Shown here piece after piece: positions 20,013 to 29,943 of a stretch of DNA of 64,000 bases (the first letter of the stretch is position 1; each line of letters starts with the position of its first letter). Source of the stretch: Streptomyces griseus subsp. griseus (GTDB lineage: Bacteria > Actinomycetota > Actinomycetes > Streptomycetales > Streptomycetaceae); the NCBI RefSeq assembly GCF_003610995.1, contig NZ_CP032543.1:2728001-2792000 (forward strand), read 5' to 3'. The notes beneath the pieces were generated by a model. The model saw only the letters and a program-made list of their open reading frames with translations, searched no databases and was not told where the DNA came from. A program made the position numbers and the translations under genes.

Positions 20013-20220
20013 CAGCGCTTCACCTCACCGATTCGCCATGTCGTCATGTTCGCCACGTTCACGATTGAACAGAAATGATCAGTTACCGAATGTGCCGGAT
20101 CTTTGCGTGATGCCGACGGGGGTCTCCTGCCCGGCCGCACCCTTACGACACCCACTTCGGGCTGTCGATCGCGTAACACGGCCGTCAGGCCGGGTGACGC
20201 GCGAGCGCACCGTACCGGAT

Positions 20221-20595
20221 CTAGGTCCGCAGGGCGTCCTCGATGGTGGCGTGGACGGTGAAGACCGCCTCGGCGCCGGTGATCTCGAACACTCTCGCCA
20301 CGACCGGTTGCATCCCGGCCAGATGGACCGCCCCTCCGACCGCCTCCGCCTTGAGGCGGGCGCCGAGCAGCACGTTCAGCCCGGTGGAGTCACAGAAGTC
20401 CAGGCGTGAGCAGTCGACCACCAGGCGTGACCGCCCTTGCTCGACCGCACTCTCCAGCGGCTCCCGCAGCAGATCGGCGGTGTGGTGATCGAGTTCACCT
20501 ACCGGAGTCACGACCTCGCTGCGCCCCTCGGTCCGGGTCTCGACCTGAAGCCGACCCCGGTTCGCACTGCCGACCGTCCCGCGGTCCATGCCCAT
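20221..20595 (-). CDS. STAS-domain anti-sigma factor antagonist
   Basis: A 124-residue STAS protein with VVTPVGELDHHTADLLREPL and the phospho-acceptor S70 in DFCDSTGLNVLL, as in SpoIIAA/RsbV. When dephosphorylated, such proteins release sigma from the anti-sigma factor. It is divergent from the sigma gene and upstream, on the same strand, of the ATP-binding protein gene (208 bp gap containing an inverted repeat GTTCACGATTGAAC at 20057-20070). Together they make a partner-switching module. Confidence 0.88.
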   Translation of the reverse strand: MGMDRGTVGSANRGRLQVETRTEGRSEVVTPVGELDHHTADLLREPLESAVEQGRSRLVVDCSRLDFCDSTGLNVLLGARLKAEAVGGAVHLAGMQPVVARVFEITGAEAVFTVHATIEDALRT

Positions 20596-20876
20596 GTACC
20601 TCTTCGCCGTCCGTCACTGTGCGCGTCACCGCCTGTGCGGCTGCGTACAGAGCTGCCGCCGACGTTCGTGAAACAGTACGCGTTTCGTAGGCCACGCGGT
20701 AGTCGAAGACCTCAACAAACCGGACATATGCGGTGAATTGGCGCTTGTAACTGCTGGCAAGAACCGGGTAAGGGTAGAGGGACACCTAAAACACGACCGG
20801 CTTTGGAGGCGCCGCTTCACCGCAGGAACACGTATGGGCATCGGCAGCCATATGCCGAGAACGATGGAGGAGAACC

Positions 20877-21862
20877 ATGTCACCCCGGCTCGACGAAGCG
20901 CGTACCCCCAACGCGTCGTCGGCATGTCCTCAGGGACCGACCAATTCCGACTCCCCCGCCGCGAGCGCCGTTCCCGGCCCGCGCACCAGCACTACACCCG
21001 AATCTTCCGGCGAGGGGTTCGAGGGCTTCACGGGCTCTCCGCAGGGCTCTCCACAGGGCTTGAAGGACTGCCCGAGATCCCGCCCTACGCCGAAATAGGG
21101 GCTCTGGACGCCAGGGCCCTGTCGAAGACGCTCTTCGAGCGTCTCGAATCCCTCGAAGAGGGCACGCACGAGTACGCGTACGTCCGCAACACCCTCGTCG
21201 AGCTCAACCTCGCGCTCGTCAAGTTCGCCGCCTCCCGGTTCCGCTCGCGCAGCGAGCCCATGGAGGACATCGTCCAGGTCGGCACCATCGGCCTGATCAA
21301 GGCGATCGACCGGTTCGAGCTGAGCCGCGGTGTCGAGTTCCCGACGTTCGCGATGCCGACCATCGTCGGCGAGATCAAGAGGTTCTTCCGCGACACCAGC
21401 TGGTCCGTGCGCGTCCCGCGCCGACTCCAGGAGCTGCGCCTCGACCTGGCCAAGGCGGGGGACGAGCTGTCCCAGCAGCTGGACCGCGCGCCCACCGTGG
21501 CGGAGCTGTCCGAGCGCCTCGGCATCACGCCGGACGAGGTCGTCGAGGGCATGTCCGCGAGCAACGCGTACACCGCCAGCTCGCTGGACGCCAAGCCCGA
21601 GGACGACGACGGCGAGGGCGCCCTCGCTGACCGCATCGGCTACGAGGACCACGGGCTCGAAGGCATCGAGTACGTCGAGTCCCTGAAGCCGCTGATCGCC
21701 GCACTGCCCTCGCGCGACCGCATGATCCTCTCGCTCCGCTTCGTCAGCAACATGACGCAGTCGGAGATCGGGGAGGAGCTGGGCATCTCGCAGATGCACG
21801 TGTCCCGGCTGCTCTCCCGGACGCTGGTCAAGCTCCGCAAGGGGCTGACTCTGGACGAGTAG
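20877..21862 (+). CDS. sigI: SigB/SigF-type RNA polymerase sigma factor, apparent 1-base frameshift
   Basis: The conserved part has region 2 (EPMEDIVQVGTIGLIKAIDR, FPTFAMPTIVGEIKRFFRD), region 3, and region 4 helix-turn-helix (MTQSEIGEELGISQMHVSR), ending with KGLTLDE. It is typical of the Streptomyces SigB/SigI group. The best start is ATG 20877 with GGAGGAG at 20866-20872, reading MSPRLDEARTPNASS; but that frame stops at 21098. The conserved region is in the -1 frame, which is open from upstream of 20738 yet has no ribosome site. Adding one base near 21056-21060 (CAGGGCTTG) joins them as PQGLEGLPEIPP. Sequencing error or real frameshift cannot be told. The symbol is by context. Confidence 0.8.
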
Positions 21863-21942
21863 GGCCGCCTGAGCGCTTGCGCGCTGCGGGCCGGCGGCTG
21901 ACGGCTTTTGCGGGGCTTGCGGCTCTGCGGGCCTGCGGCTCT

Positions 21943-21995
21943 GCGGAAGGACCCGCTCCTGTACGTATCCACGTACGGGGAGCGGGTCCTTCCGC
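21943..21995. terminator. 17-bp stem terminator with nested inner hairpin
   Basis: Outer arms at 21943-21959 and 21979-21995 are perfectly complementary; the loop holds GTACGT/ACGTAC. It lies between the convergent sigma and hutI genes. Confidence 0.9.
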
Positions 21996-22006
21996 GTGTC
22001 CGGCGG

Positions 22007-23179
22007 CTACTCCACCCGCTTCCCGCCCCGCCACACCGCGCTGACCAGCGGGACGCCCGGGCGGTAGGCGAGGTGGACGTGGCTCGGGGCGTCCAGAAGG
22101 ACCAGGTCGGCGCGGGCGCCCGGGGTGATGCGGCCGACGTCCGTGCGGCGCAGGGCCGCCGCGCCGCCCGCGGTGGCGGACCAGAGGGCCTCGTCGGGGG
22201 TCATCCCCATGTCGCGTACGGCCAGGGCGATGCAGAACGGCATGGACGAGGTGAACGACGAGCCGGGGTTGCAGTCCGTGGAGAGCGCGACCGTGGCGCC
22301 CGCGTCCAGCAGGCGGCGGGCGTCGGGCCAGGTGGCGCGGGTGGAGAACTCGGCGCCGGGGAGCAGCGTGGCGACCGTGTCGCCCTGGCCGAGCGCGTCC
22401 ACGTCCGCGTCGGTGAGGTGGGTGCAGTGGTCGGCGGAGGCGGCGTCGAGTTCCACGGCGAGCTGGACTCCGGGGCCGTACGTCAGCTGGTTGGCGTGGA
22501 CGCGGGGGTGCAGCCCCTTGGCGCGGCCCGCCGTGAGGATGGCGCGGGCCTGTTCGCCGTCGAAGGCGCCGCGCTCGCAGAACACGTCGATCCAGCGGGC
22601 GTGCGGGGCGCAGGCCTCCAGCATCGGGCCGGTGACCAGGTCGACGTAGCCGGCCGGGTCGTCGGCGTAGTCCGGGGAGACGACATGGGCGCCGAGGTAG
22701 GTGACCTCGTCGGTGTGGCGGGAGGCGATGCGCAGGGCGCGGGCCTCGTCCTCGACGGTGAGGCCGTAGCCGGACTTGGTCTCCAGGGTGGTGGTGCCCT
22801 GGCGCAGGGCCTCGGCGACGTAGCGGGCGACGTTGTCGGAGAGCTGCTCGTCGGAGGCCTGGCGGGTGGCGGCGACCGTGGTGCGGATGCCGCCGGCGGT
22901 GTAGGGCTGCCCGGACATCCGGGCGTTGAACTCCTGGGTCCGGTCGCCCGCGAAGACGAGGTGAGAGTGGGAGTCGACGAAGCCCGGGATCATGGCCCGG
23001 CCCGCCGCGTCGAGGACGTTGTCAGTGGCGGGTGCTTTGCTTGATTCACCGGTCCAGACGATGCGGTCGCCCTCGATGACGACGGCCGCGTCCTGGATCA
23101 GGCCCAGGGGGGTCCCGTTGCCGAGGGAGGGGTCATTGGTGACCAGGCTGGCGATATGGGTGACGGCGGTGGTCGTCAT
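22007..23179 (-). CDS. hutI: imidazolonepropionase
   Basis: A 390-residue amidohydrolase that opens imidazolone-5-propionate to N-formimidoylglutamate, the third step of histidine breakdown. The metal-binding HxH is in [16 protein letters not shown], followed by the family motif [17 protein letters not shown], further ligands in [13 protein letters not shown] and SADHCTH, and [10 protein letters not shown]. It is the last gene of the hut operon, 74 bp after hutF. Confidence 0.95.
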   Translation of the reverse strand: MTTTAVTHIASLVTNDPSLGNGTPLGLIQDAAVVIEGDRIVWTGESSKAPATDNVLDAAGRAMIPGFVDSHSHLVFAGDRTQEFNARMSGQPYTAGGIRTTVAATRQASDEQLSDNVARYVAEALRQGTTTLETKSGYGLTVEDEARALRIASRHTDEVTYLGAHVVSPDYADDPAGYVDLVTGPMLEACAPHARWIDVFCERGAFDGEQARAILTAGRAKGLHPRVHANQLTYGPGVQLAVELDAASADHCTHLTDADVDALGQGDTVATLLPGAEFSTRATWPDARRLLDAGATVALSTDCNPGSSFTSSMPFCIALAVRDMGMTPDEALWSATAGGAAALRRTDVGRITPGARADLVLLDAPSHVHLAYRPGVPLVSAVWRGGKRVE

Positions 23180-23253
23180 CTGGAGAGTGTTCTCCTTGCG
23201 TTCCGGGAGCGCCCGGAGTGCCGGACGTTCGGCAGGTCCAGGGCGTGGGGCGG

Positions 23254-24639
23254 TCAGTGGTGCAGGGCGGCCACGGCTGCCGCGAGCGCTCCTGGCACAT
23301 CCTCGATCAGCGCGTGCCGGCCGTCGCGGACGATCTGACGCCCTGCCACGACCGTGTGCCGCACATCAGCGGCGGAGGCGGCGAATACGGCGGTCTCCGC
23401 TGCCAGCCGGGGCACCGGTCCCGCCGTTCTGACGGAGTCCAGGGCGATGGTCGTCAGGTCGGCGGGGGCGCCCGGTTCCAGGACGCCCGCGTCGGGACGG
23501 CCGAGCGCGGCGTGCCCGTCGGCGGAGGCGGCCCTCAGCAGGGCGGCGGCCGTCCAGTGGCCCCGGATGTGGGTGCGCAGCCGCTCGTTGAGCTCCATCG
23601 CCCGCGCCTCTTCGAAGAGGTCGATGACGGCGTGGCTGTCGCTGCCCAGCGAGAGCGGCGAGCCGGCCTTCTGGAGGGCGGCGGCGGGGCCGATGCCGTC
23701 GGCGAGGTCGCGCTCGGTCGTCGGGCACATGCAGGTGCCGGTGGTGGAGGAGCCGAGCAGGGCGATGTCCTCCTCCGTCAGATGCGTGTTGTGGATGCCG
23801 GTGGTGCGCGGGCCGAGGACACCGTGGTCGGCCAGGAGCCGGGTGGGGGTGCGGCCGTGGGCGGCCCGGCAGGCGTCGTTCTCCGCCGTCTGCTCGGAGA
23901 GGTGGACGTGGAGCGGGGCGCCCCGCTCCTCGGCCCAGGCGGCGACGGTGGCCAGTTGGCCGGCCGGGACCGCGCGGACGGAGTGGATGGCCGCGCCGAT
24001 CAGGGTGTGGTCGTCGCCCTTGAGGAGGGAGGCGCGTTCGGCCCAGGCGTCGGCGGTGGTGTCGGAGAAGCGCAGCTGGTGCCGGTTGGGCTTCTCGCCG
24101 AAGCCTGCGGCGAGGTAGGCGGTGTCCAGCAGGGTGATCCGGATCCCGGCCTCGGCCGCCGCCGCGATCAGCGCCTCGCCCATGGCGTTGGGGTTGGCGT
24201 AGGGCGTGCCGCCGGGCGCGTGGTGCAGATAGTGGAATTCGCCGACGGAGGTGATGCCGGCCAGGGCCATTTCCGCGTACGTGGCGCGGGCCAGGTCGAA
24301 GTAGGTGTCCGGGGTGAGCCGGGAGGCCACCTGGTACATCAGCTCGCGCCAGGTCCAGAAGGTGCCGGAGCCCACCTGGACGGTGGCGCGCAGGGCCCGG
24401 TGGAAGGCGTGGGAGTGGGCGTTGGCCAGGCCGGGGAGGGTCAGGCCGCGCAGCACCGTGGCGTCGGCCGGGGGTGTCTCCACGCCGGTCCTGACCCCGG
24501 CGATCCGGCCGCCGGCGACCTCGACCGTGACGTCGGGCTCCACATGGGTGCCGAGCCAGGCGTGGTCCATCCAGTACGTCGCGGTGACGGGCCCGCCGGC
24601 CGTGCGGGTTGTCGGCGCGGTCCGGTTCGTCAGCTGCAC
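23254..24639 (-). CDS. hutF: formimidoylglutamate deiminase
   Basis: A 461-residue amidohydrolase that turns N-formimidoylglutamate into N-formylglutamate and ammonia. The metal site [16 protein letters not shown] is at about residues 70-85, with [12 protein letters not shown] and [17 protein letters not shown] further on. It starts at GTG 24639, overlapping the M20 hydrolase gene by 10 bases. Its presence means this organism uses the five-step route through formylglutamate. Confidence 0.93.
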   Translation of the reverse strand: MQLTNRTAPTTRTAGGPVTATYWMDHAWLGTHVEPDVTVEVAGGRIAGVRTGVETPPADATVLRGLTLPGLANAHSHAFHRALRATVQVGSGTFWTWRELMYQVASRLTPDTYFDLARATYAEMALAGITSVGEFHYLHHAPGGTPYANPNAMGEALIAAAAEAGIRITLLDTAYLAAGFGEKPNRHQLRFSDTTADAWAERASLLKGDDHTLIGAAIHSVRAVPAGQLATVAAWAEERGAPLHVHLSEQTAENDACRAAHGRTPTRLLADHGVLGPRTTGIHNTHLTEEDIALLGSSTTGTCMCPTTERDLADGIGPAAALQKAGSPLSLGSDSHAVIDLFEEARAMELNERLRTHIRGHWTAAALLRAASADGHAALGRPDAGVLEPGAPADLTTIALDSVRTAGPVPRLAAETAVFAASAADVRHTVVAGRQIVRDGRHALIEDVPGALAAAVAALHH

Positions 24640-25985
24640 GCGAGGCCTTCCAGTACGTCGGCGAGTGCCCGCACCCCGGCCGTGCAGTCTTCCTCGGCGG
24701 CGTGCTCGGCCGGAGAGTGCGAGATTCCGGTGGGGTTCCGCACGAAGAGCATGGCGGTGGGCACCGAAGCGGACAAAATACCCGCATCGTGGCCCGCGCC
24801 GGTGCCGAGGACGGGGACCGGGCGCCCCGTGTCGCCGGTCCCCTCCAGGATCCTGGCCAGCTCGTGGCGCAGGGCGTGCTCGAACTCGACCACGGGCGTG
24901 AACGATTCGCGTACGACATCGAGGTCGATACCGGCCCGCTCGGCGTACCGGTGGGCGGCGCTCTCGATCCCGGTGACGACGGCGTCCAGGGTGGCCTGGT
25001 CGGCGGCGCGGGAGTCCAGCCAGCCACGGACGAGGGAGGGGATGGCGTTGACGCCGTTGGGCTCGACCGCGATCTTGCCGAAGGTGGCGAGGGCACCGGT
25101 GAGTTCGGCCTCGCGGCGGGCGGCGAGCACGGTCTCGGCGTACGTCAGCATCGGGTCGCGGCGGTCGGCCAGGCGGGTGGTGCCCGCGTGGTTGGCCTCG
25201 CCCCGGAAGTCGAACCGCCAGCGGCCGTGCGGCCAGATGGCGGAGGCGATGCCGACGGGGTCGCCGGTCAGGTCGAGGGCGCGGCCCTGCTCCACATGGA
25301 GTTCGACGAACGCGCCGATCCGGGCGAGCCGTTCGGGGTCGGGGCCGATGGTTCCTGGGTCGTATCCGGCTGCCTCCATGGCGGCGGGCAGGGCGGTCCC
25401 GTCCGCGTCCCGGAGGCGGTGGGCGTCGTGGACGGTGAGCTGTCCGGCGGCGAGCCGGGACCCGACACAGGCGAGACCGAAGCGCGCGCCCTCCTCGTCA
25501 CCGAAGTTGGTGATCGCCAGGGGGCGGGTGAACACCGCGCCCCTGCCGTGGAGTTCGTCGAGTGCGGCGAAGGAGGAGACCACACCCAGCGGCCCGTCGA
25601 AGGCGCCGCCGTCGGGGACGGAGTCCAGGTGCGAGCCGGTGACGACGGCGTCGCCCGCCAGGGGGTCGCCGAGCCAGGCCCACTGGTTGCCGTTGCGGTC
25701 GGTCTCATGGGTGAGCCCGCGCGCCTCGGCCTGCGTACGGAACCAGGCCCGGCACTCCAGGTCCGCCGCCGACCAGGCGTAACGCCGGTAGCCGCCGCTG
25801 TCGGGGTGGCGTCCGACGGGGGCCAGCTCGCGCCACATGGAGAGGAAGGAGTCACCCGTACGCCAGTTGGTGCCTGTCACGGTGCCGGGGGCAGGCACTG
25901 ACGCGTCGCCGGTCGCAGCCCCTGACGTGGCCCCGGGCGTGCACGTCGTGCCCGTCGTGCCGTTCGGCGTGGTGCCCGTGGGCAT
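24630..25985 (-). CDS. M20-family amidohydrolase (annotated type: allantoate amidohydrolase)
   Basis: A 451-residue member of the allantoate/N-carbamoyl amino acid amidohydrolase group. Metal ligands are in VVTGSHLDSVPDGGAFDGPLG and NFGDEEGARFG; the dimerisation-domain substrate region has FVELHVEQGRALD and EANHAGTTR. The first 40 residues are Gly/Thr-rich and probably disordered. The ATG at 25985 overlaps the hutU stop as TGATG. As it sits between hutU and hutF and no HutG is nearby, it may hydrolyse N-formylglutamate; that role is inferred from context. Confidence 0.85.
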   Translation of the reverse strand: MPTGTTPNGTTGTTCTPGATSGAATGDASVPAPGTVTGTNWRTGDSFLSMWRELAPVGRHPDSGGYRRYAWSAADLECRAWFRTQAEARGLTHETDRNGNQWAWLGDPLAGDAVVTGSHLDSVPDGGAFDGPLGVVSSFAALDELHGRGAVFTRPLAITNFGDEEGARFGLACVGSRLAAGQLTVHDAHRLRDADGTALPAAMEAAGYDPGTIGPDPERLARIGAFVELHVEQGRALDLTGDPVGIASAIWPHGRWRFDFRGEANHAGTTRLADRRDPMLTYAETVLAARREAELTGALATFGKIAVEPNGVNAIPSLVRGWLDSRAADQATLDAVVTGIESAAHRYAERAGIDLDVVRESFTPVVEFEHALRHELARILEGTGDTGRPVPVLGTGAGHDAGILSASVPTAMLFVRNPTGISHSPAEHAAEEDCTAGVRALADVLEGLACS

Positions 25986-27643
25986 CAGTTGTCCTCCGCC
26001 ATCGGGACGCGTACGCCCTTGTCGGTGGCGACGGACTCCGCGATGTCGTAGCCCGCGTCGACATGGCGGATGACGCCCATGCCGGGGTCGTTCGTCAGGA
26101 CGCGGCGGATCTTCTCGCCCGCGAGCTCGGTGCCGTCGGCGACGGTGACCTGGCCCGCGTGGATGGAGCGGCCCATGCCGACGCCGCCGCCGTGGTGGAG
26201 GGAGACCCAGGAGGCACCGGAGGCGACGTTGACCATGGCGTTCAGGAGCGGCCAGTCGGCGATGGCGTCGGAGCCGTCCAGCATGGCCTCGGTCTCGCGG
26301 TACGGGGAGGCGACCGAGCCGCAGTCGAGGTGGTCGCGGCCGATGGCCAGCGGGGCGGCCAGTTCGCCGCCGGCGACCATGTCGTTGAAGCGCTCGCCGG
26401 CCTTGTCGCGCTCGCCGTAGCCGAGCCAGCAGATGCGGGCGGGCAGGCCCTGGAAGTGGACGCGTTCGCCGGCCATCTTGATCCAGCGGTGCAGCGACTC
26501 GTTCTCCGGGAAGAGCTCCAGCATCGCCCGGTCGGTCTTGTGGATGTCGGAGGCCTCGCCGGAGAGGGCGGCCCAGCGGAAGGGGCCCTTGCCCTCGCAG
26601 AAGAGGGGGCGGATGTAGGCGGGGACGAAGCCGGGGAAGTCGAAGGCGCGGGCGTACCCGGCGAGCTGGGCCTCGCCGCGGATGGAGTTGCCGTAGTCGA
26701 AGACCTCGGCCCCGGCGTCCATGAAGCCCACCATGGCCTCGACATGGCGGGCCATCGACTCGCGGGCGCGCTGGGTGAAGTCGGCGGGCTTCTCGGCGGC
26801 GAGGGTGGCCATGTCGTCGAAGTCGACGCCGATGGGGAGGTAGGCCAGCGGGTCGTGGGCGCTGGTCTGGTCGGTGACGATGTCGACCGGCGCGCCCTCG
26901 GCGAGCATCCGGGGCAGCAGCTCCGCCGCGTTGCCGAGGAGGCCGATGGAGAGGGGGCGGCGGGCGTCGCGGGCCTCGACGGCGAGCTGGAGGGCGTGCT
27001 CCAGGTTGTCCGCCTTGACGTCCAGGAAACGGTGCTCGATGCGGCGTTCGATGGCGCGCGGGTCGCAGTCGATACAGATGGCGACGCCGTCGTTCATGGT
27101 GACGGCGAGCGGCTGGGCGCCGCCCATGCCGCCGAGCCCGGCGGTGAGGGTGATCGTCCCGGCCAGGGACCCGCCGAACTTCTTGGCGGCGACGGCGGCG
27201 AAGGTCTCGTAGGTGCCCTGGAGGATGCCCTGGGTGCCGATGTAGATCCAGGACCCGGCGGTCATCTGGCCGTACATGGTGAGGCCGAGCGCCTCCAGAC
27301 GGCGGAACTCCTCCCAGTTCGCCCAGTCCCCGACCAGGTTGGAGTTGGCGATCAGGACGCGCGGCGCCCACTCGTGGGTCTGCATGACCCCGACCGGCCG
27401 GCCGGACTGGACGAGCATCGTCTCGTCCTGCTTGAGCGTCCGGAGGGTGCGGACCATCGCGTCGAACGAGCGCCAGTCGCGGGCCGCCTTGCCCGTGCCG
27501 CCGTAGACGACGAGCTTGTCGGGGTGCTCGGCGACCTCGGGGTCCAGGTTGTTCTGGAGCATGCGCAGGGCGGCTTCCTGCTGCCATCCCAGGGCGCTCA
27601 GGGCGCTGCCGCGCGGCGCTCGTACGGGGCGGGGTCCTGACAT
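25985..27643 (-). CDS. hutU: urocanate hydratase
   Basis: A 552-residue NAD-dependent urocanase, second step of histidine degradation. It is recognised by [31 protein letters not shown], the NAD-binding region around [17 protein letters not shown], and [14 protein letters not shown]. It is the first gene of the hutU-M20-hutF-hutI operon. No hutH (histidine ammonia-lyase) is in the window, in keeping with Streptomyces where it lies elsewhere. Confidence 0.96.
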   Translation of the reverse strand: MSGPRPVRAPRGSALSALGWQQEAALRMLQNNLDPEVAEHPDKLVVYGGTGKAARDWRSFDAMVRTLRTLKQDETMLVQSGRPVGVMQTHEWAPRVLIANSNLVGDWANWEEFRRLEALGLTMYGQMTAGSWIYIGTQGILQGTYETFAAVAAKKFGGSLAGTITLTAGLGGMGGAQPLAVTMNDGVAICIDCDPRAIERRIEHRFLDVKADNLEHALQLAVEARDARRPLSIGLLGNAAELLPRMLAEGAPVDIVTDQTSAHDPLAYLPIGVDFDDMATLAAEKPADFTQRARESMARHVEAMVGFMDAGAEVFDYGNSIRGEAQLAGYARAFDFPGFVPAYIRPLFCEGKGPFRWAALSGEASDIHKTDRAMLELFPENESLHRWIKMAGERVHFQGLPARICWLGYGERDKAGERFNDMVAGGELAAPLAIGRDHLDCGSVASPYRETEAMLDGSDAIADWPLLNAMVNVASGASWVSLHHGGGVGMGRSIHAGQVTVADGTELAGEKIRRVLTNDPGMGVIRHVDAGYDIAESVATDKGVRVPMAEDN

Positions 27644-27665
27644 GGCGGTGCCTCCTCGCGACGAT

Positions 27666-27706
27666 GACTAGATATTCACATCCTGAGGCGCTGAATAGTC
27701 GTAGTC
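27666..27706 (-). promoter_or_regulatory. probable hut operator/promoter
   Basis: Upstream of hutU, TATTC (27073 offset: 27673-27677) faces GAATA (27693-27697), and GACTA (27666-27670) faces TAGTC (27702-27706), forming an AT-rich dyad 23-63 bases before the start codon. This is the only obvious operator-like element for the hut operon. The binding protein is unknown. Confidence 0.45.
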
Positions 27707-27794
27707 AACAGGTGCGGTTCGCGCCGCGCCCGGGAAAGCGGCTCCCGAACCGTCTCGGCCCGCCCGGAGGCGCCGATGAGCGCGTGCGGAGCGC

Positions 27795-28510
27795 GCCCTG
27801 ACCGCCGTACGCGATCGGGGTCGTCGCTGCCCCGCTTGACGCGGCCTCGTACGTGGAGCTCATCGGCACGTACCCGAAGGCGGCCGGGGCCGCGCTGCGC
27901 GGGCTCCGGGCAGGTGAAGGCGAAGCTCGCGCCGACCCTGGTGGAGGTCGGCGGGTTCGTGGCGATCCTGGCGATCGGCGCATATGCCCCGCTGGGTGGT
28001 GAAGGCGGGCGGCGTCGATTTTCCGCCGAAACTCTTCGCGCCGATCGCTCTGTTCGCGGTCACCGAATCGGCCTTGATCAACCTGATGATGGCCTCCCGG
28101 CCCTGCTGCGGCATGGCCGACGAACGCACCCTCCCGCCCGGGATGGGCAAGGTGCCGACGGGCCGGCGGGCCCCCCGGGTCGGCATCGTCCTCGCCTCCG
28201 TCCTGGCGATCGGCCCGGTCTCCACCGGCGAGATCGAGGGGCGCGACGACACCACCTCCCCCCTGCCGCTCCGCGTCTTCGGCGTGGTCAACATCGCTTT
28301 ACTGGCGCTGTGCGGGGACCGGGTGGAGCACCACCGCTTCGGCACACCGACCGCCCAGCCGGTGCTCGGCGCCATCACCTCGGCGATCCTGGCGAGCCCG
28401 CTCGCCGACCGGGGCGCCGGCGGCCACGTGCGCGCCGGGACCCTGCTGCCGATCGGCGTCGGGCTCCGGGCGGTGAAGGAAGCGGTGATGACGGCCGCCG
28501 GGAAGTCCGG
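27795..28510 (+). pseudogene. decayed APC-family amino acid permease
   Basis: Three pieces of one permease are visible in different frames. Near 27817-27908 one frame reads AIGVVAAPLDAASYVELIG then TYPKAAGAAL. Near 27911-27981 another reads VKAKLAPTLVEVGGFVAILA. From about 28017 a third reads FPPKLFAPIALFAVTESALI, a make-up typical of APC permeases around helices 8-9, and runs to about 28480. The N-terminus, the middle third and intact reading frame are missing. It contains a TTA codon at 28299-28301. It is divergent from hutU, so it may once have imported a hut substrate; that is speculation. Confidence 0.8.
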
Positions 28511-28682
28511 GGGCACTACGGCTGACGGGACGTCACCTCGTCTCCCGGCCAACACATTCCAGCCGCTCCTTTACACCCTGGGGCGCATGTACCAAAGGAA
28601 AATGCCAGAACCCCCACCTGCCGTGAGCACGTTGCGTAGCCTCAGGGTCACAGCCGTACGCCGCGTCGGGAGGGGAATCCGC

Positions 28683-29096
28683 GTGCCCGGAATCGACGAG
28701 TGCCTGCTCGAAGTCATGAGGCTGCCCGGCGCCCGGGGCGCCTCGGTGGTCGACTGGACGAGCGGCCTCGCGCTCGGCACCATCGGCGAGTCCCCCAACG
28801 GCGACCACGAGGCGACGGCGGCCGAGACGGCGGAGGTCGCCCGGATGACCGCCGAGCAGCCCGCCTTCGCCCACCTCGCGTCAGGGGGCGGAGCCGAGCG
28901 CTCCGGGGAAGCGCCGAGCACCGCCGTCGAGGACGTCATCGTCACCACACAAGACGGTTACCACATGCTCCGCTTCGTGGAGACGGCTTTCGACAGCAGC
29001 GTCTTCCTCCATCTCTGGCTGAGCCGCTCCGATGGCAACCTCGCGCTGGCCCGGTTACGGCTGGGCGAGCTGGCCGAGCGGCTGGTGCTGGCATGA
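28683..29096 (+). CDS. roadblock/LC7-like protein, TTA-containing
   Basis: A 137-residue protein starting at GTG 28683 after a GGGAGGGG ribosome site. ASVVDWTSGLALGTIGES near residues 20-37 matches ALVDYTSGMALGTLGG in the last gene of the operon, so the two are paralogues. The fold continues with TAVEDVIVTTQDGYHMLRF and LHLWLSRSDGNLALARL, typical of roadblock/LC7 small beta-alpha domains that regulate GTPases. An in-frame TTA Leu codon is at 29055-29057, making translation dependent on the bldA tRNA. The stop overlaps the next start as ATGA. Confidence 0.8.
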   Translation: MPGIDECLLEVMRLPGARGASVVDWTSGLALGTIGESPNGDHEATAAETAEVARMTAEQPAFAHLASGGGAERSGEAPSTAVEDVIVTTQDGYHMLRFVETAFDSSVFLHLWLSRSDGNLALARLRLGELAERLVLA

Positions 29097-29905
29097 GCGC
29101 GATAGCCGCCGACCCCGGCGCCCCCGGGACGGACCGGCTCCCGGTCCTCTCCCCGATGCTCCAACGCCTCGCCGCCGAACGGGCCACTGGCGCCCTGATG
29201 CGCGACCGCGGCACGCTCTACCTCGCCGACGGCCAGGTGGTGCACGCCGAGAGCCCCGCCACCCCCGGCATCGACGTGCTCCTCACCACCGGCGGCACCC
29301 TGCGGCACGAGGGGTGGTGGGACGCGGTGGCGCAGGCCGGGGCCGGACAGCGGGTCGGCCGCTACCTCGTGGACAGCGGCCATGTGCCGGGCGGCGCCCT
29401 GGAGTTGTGCCACCTGGGTGCGCTGTACGACGCCGCGTTCTTCGCCCTCGCGCCGACCGGGACGCCCGCCCGCTTCCGTTACGGGGTGTCCCACTGGATC
29501 GGCCCGGTGCGACCGGTCCCGGTGGCCGCCGTCCAGCGCGAGACCCTGCGCAGACGGGAGCTGCTGGACCGGATCTGGCCCGACGCCGCCTGCGACAGCT
29601 CCCCCGTGGCCCGGACGGCCGCGCACACCGGCGACAGCCCCGTACCCGCCCGCCAGCGCGCGGTGCTCGAGCTGGCCGACGGCGCGCGCACGGCCTCCGA
29701 CATCGCCCAGGCACTGGGCCGTTCGGCGTTCCACATCCTGGTCGACCTGCGGCGGCTCGCCGCGGCCGGCTTGGTGGAGGCGGTCCGCGCGCAGCCGCTG
29801 CCCGCCGCCACCTCGGCACCCGGCCGGATCACGCTCCCCGAGGTGACGGCCGACCCCGATATCGCCCTGCTGCGCCGGCTCCGAGACGCATTGGAGGCCC
29901 TGTGA
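29093..29905 (+). CDS. PATAN/DUF4388-like protein with C-terminal winged helix
   Basis: A 270-residue protein. The N-terminal half (about residues 18-120) resembles PATAN/DUF4388 domains: LAAERATGALMRDRGTLYLADGQVVHAES is represented by GTLYLADGQVVHAES, followed by a helical part with VGRYLVDSGHV. The C-terminal region about 175-235 (ARQRAVLELADGARTASDIA and HILVDLRRLAAAGLVEAV) looks like a winged helix-turn-helix. Such proteins are found with GTPase/roadblock systems and may bridge signal input to DNA or proteins. It overlaps its upstream neighbour by four bases and is 38 bases before the next start. Confidence 0.7.
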   Translation: MSAIAADPGAPGTDRLPVLSPMLQRLAAERATGALMRDRGTLYLADGQVVHAESPATPGIDVLLTTGGTLRHEGWWDAVAQAGAGQRVGRYLVDSGHVPGGALELCHLGALYDAAFFALAPTGTPARFRYGVSHWIGPVRPVPVAAVQRETLRRRELLDRIWPDAACDSSPVARTAAHTGDSPVPARQRAVLELADGARTASDIAQALGRSAFHILVDLRRLAAAGLVEAVRAQPLPAATSAPGRITLPEVTADPDIALLRRLRDALEAL

Positions 29906-29943
29906 TACGCGCGCTCAGACAGCGTGCCGGGAGGAGACAGCTG

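Noticed and set aside
27705..28555. Minus-strand frames over the permease wreck
   Set aside because: They are antisense to recognisable permease pieces and have no motifs of their own.
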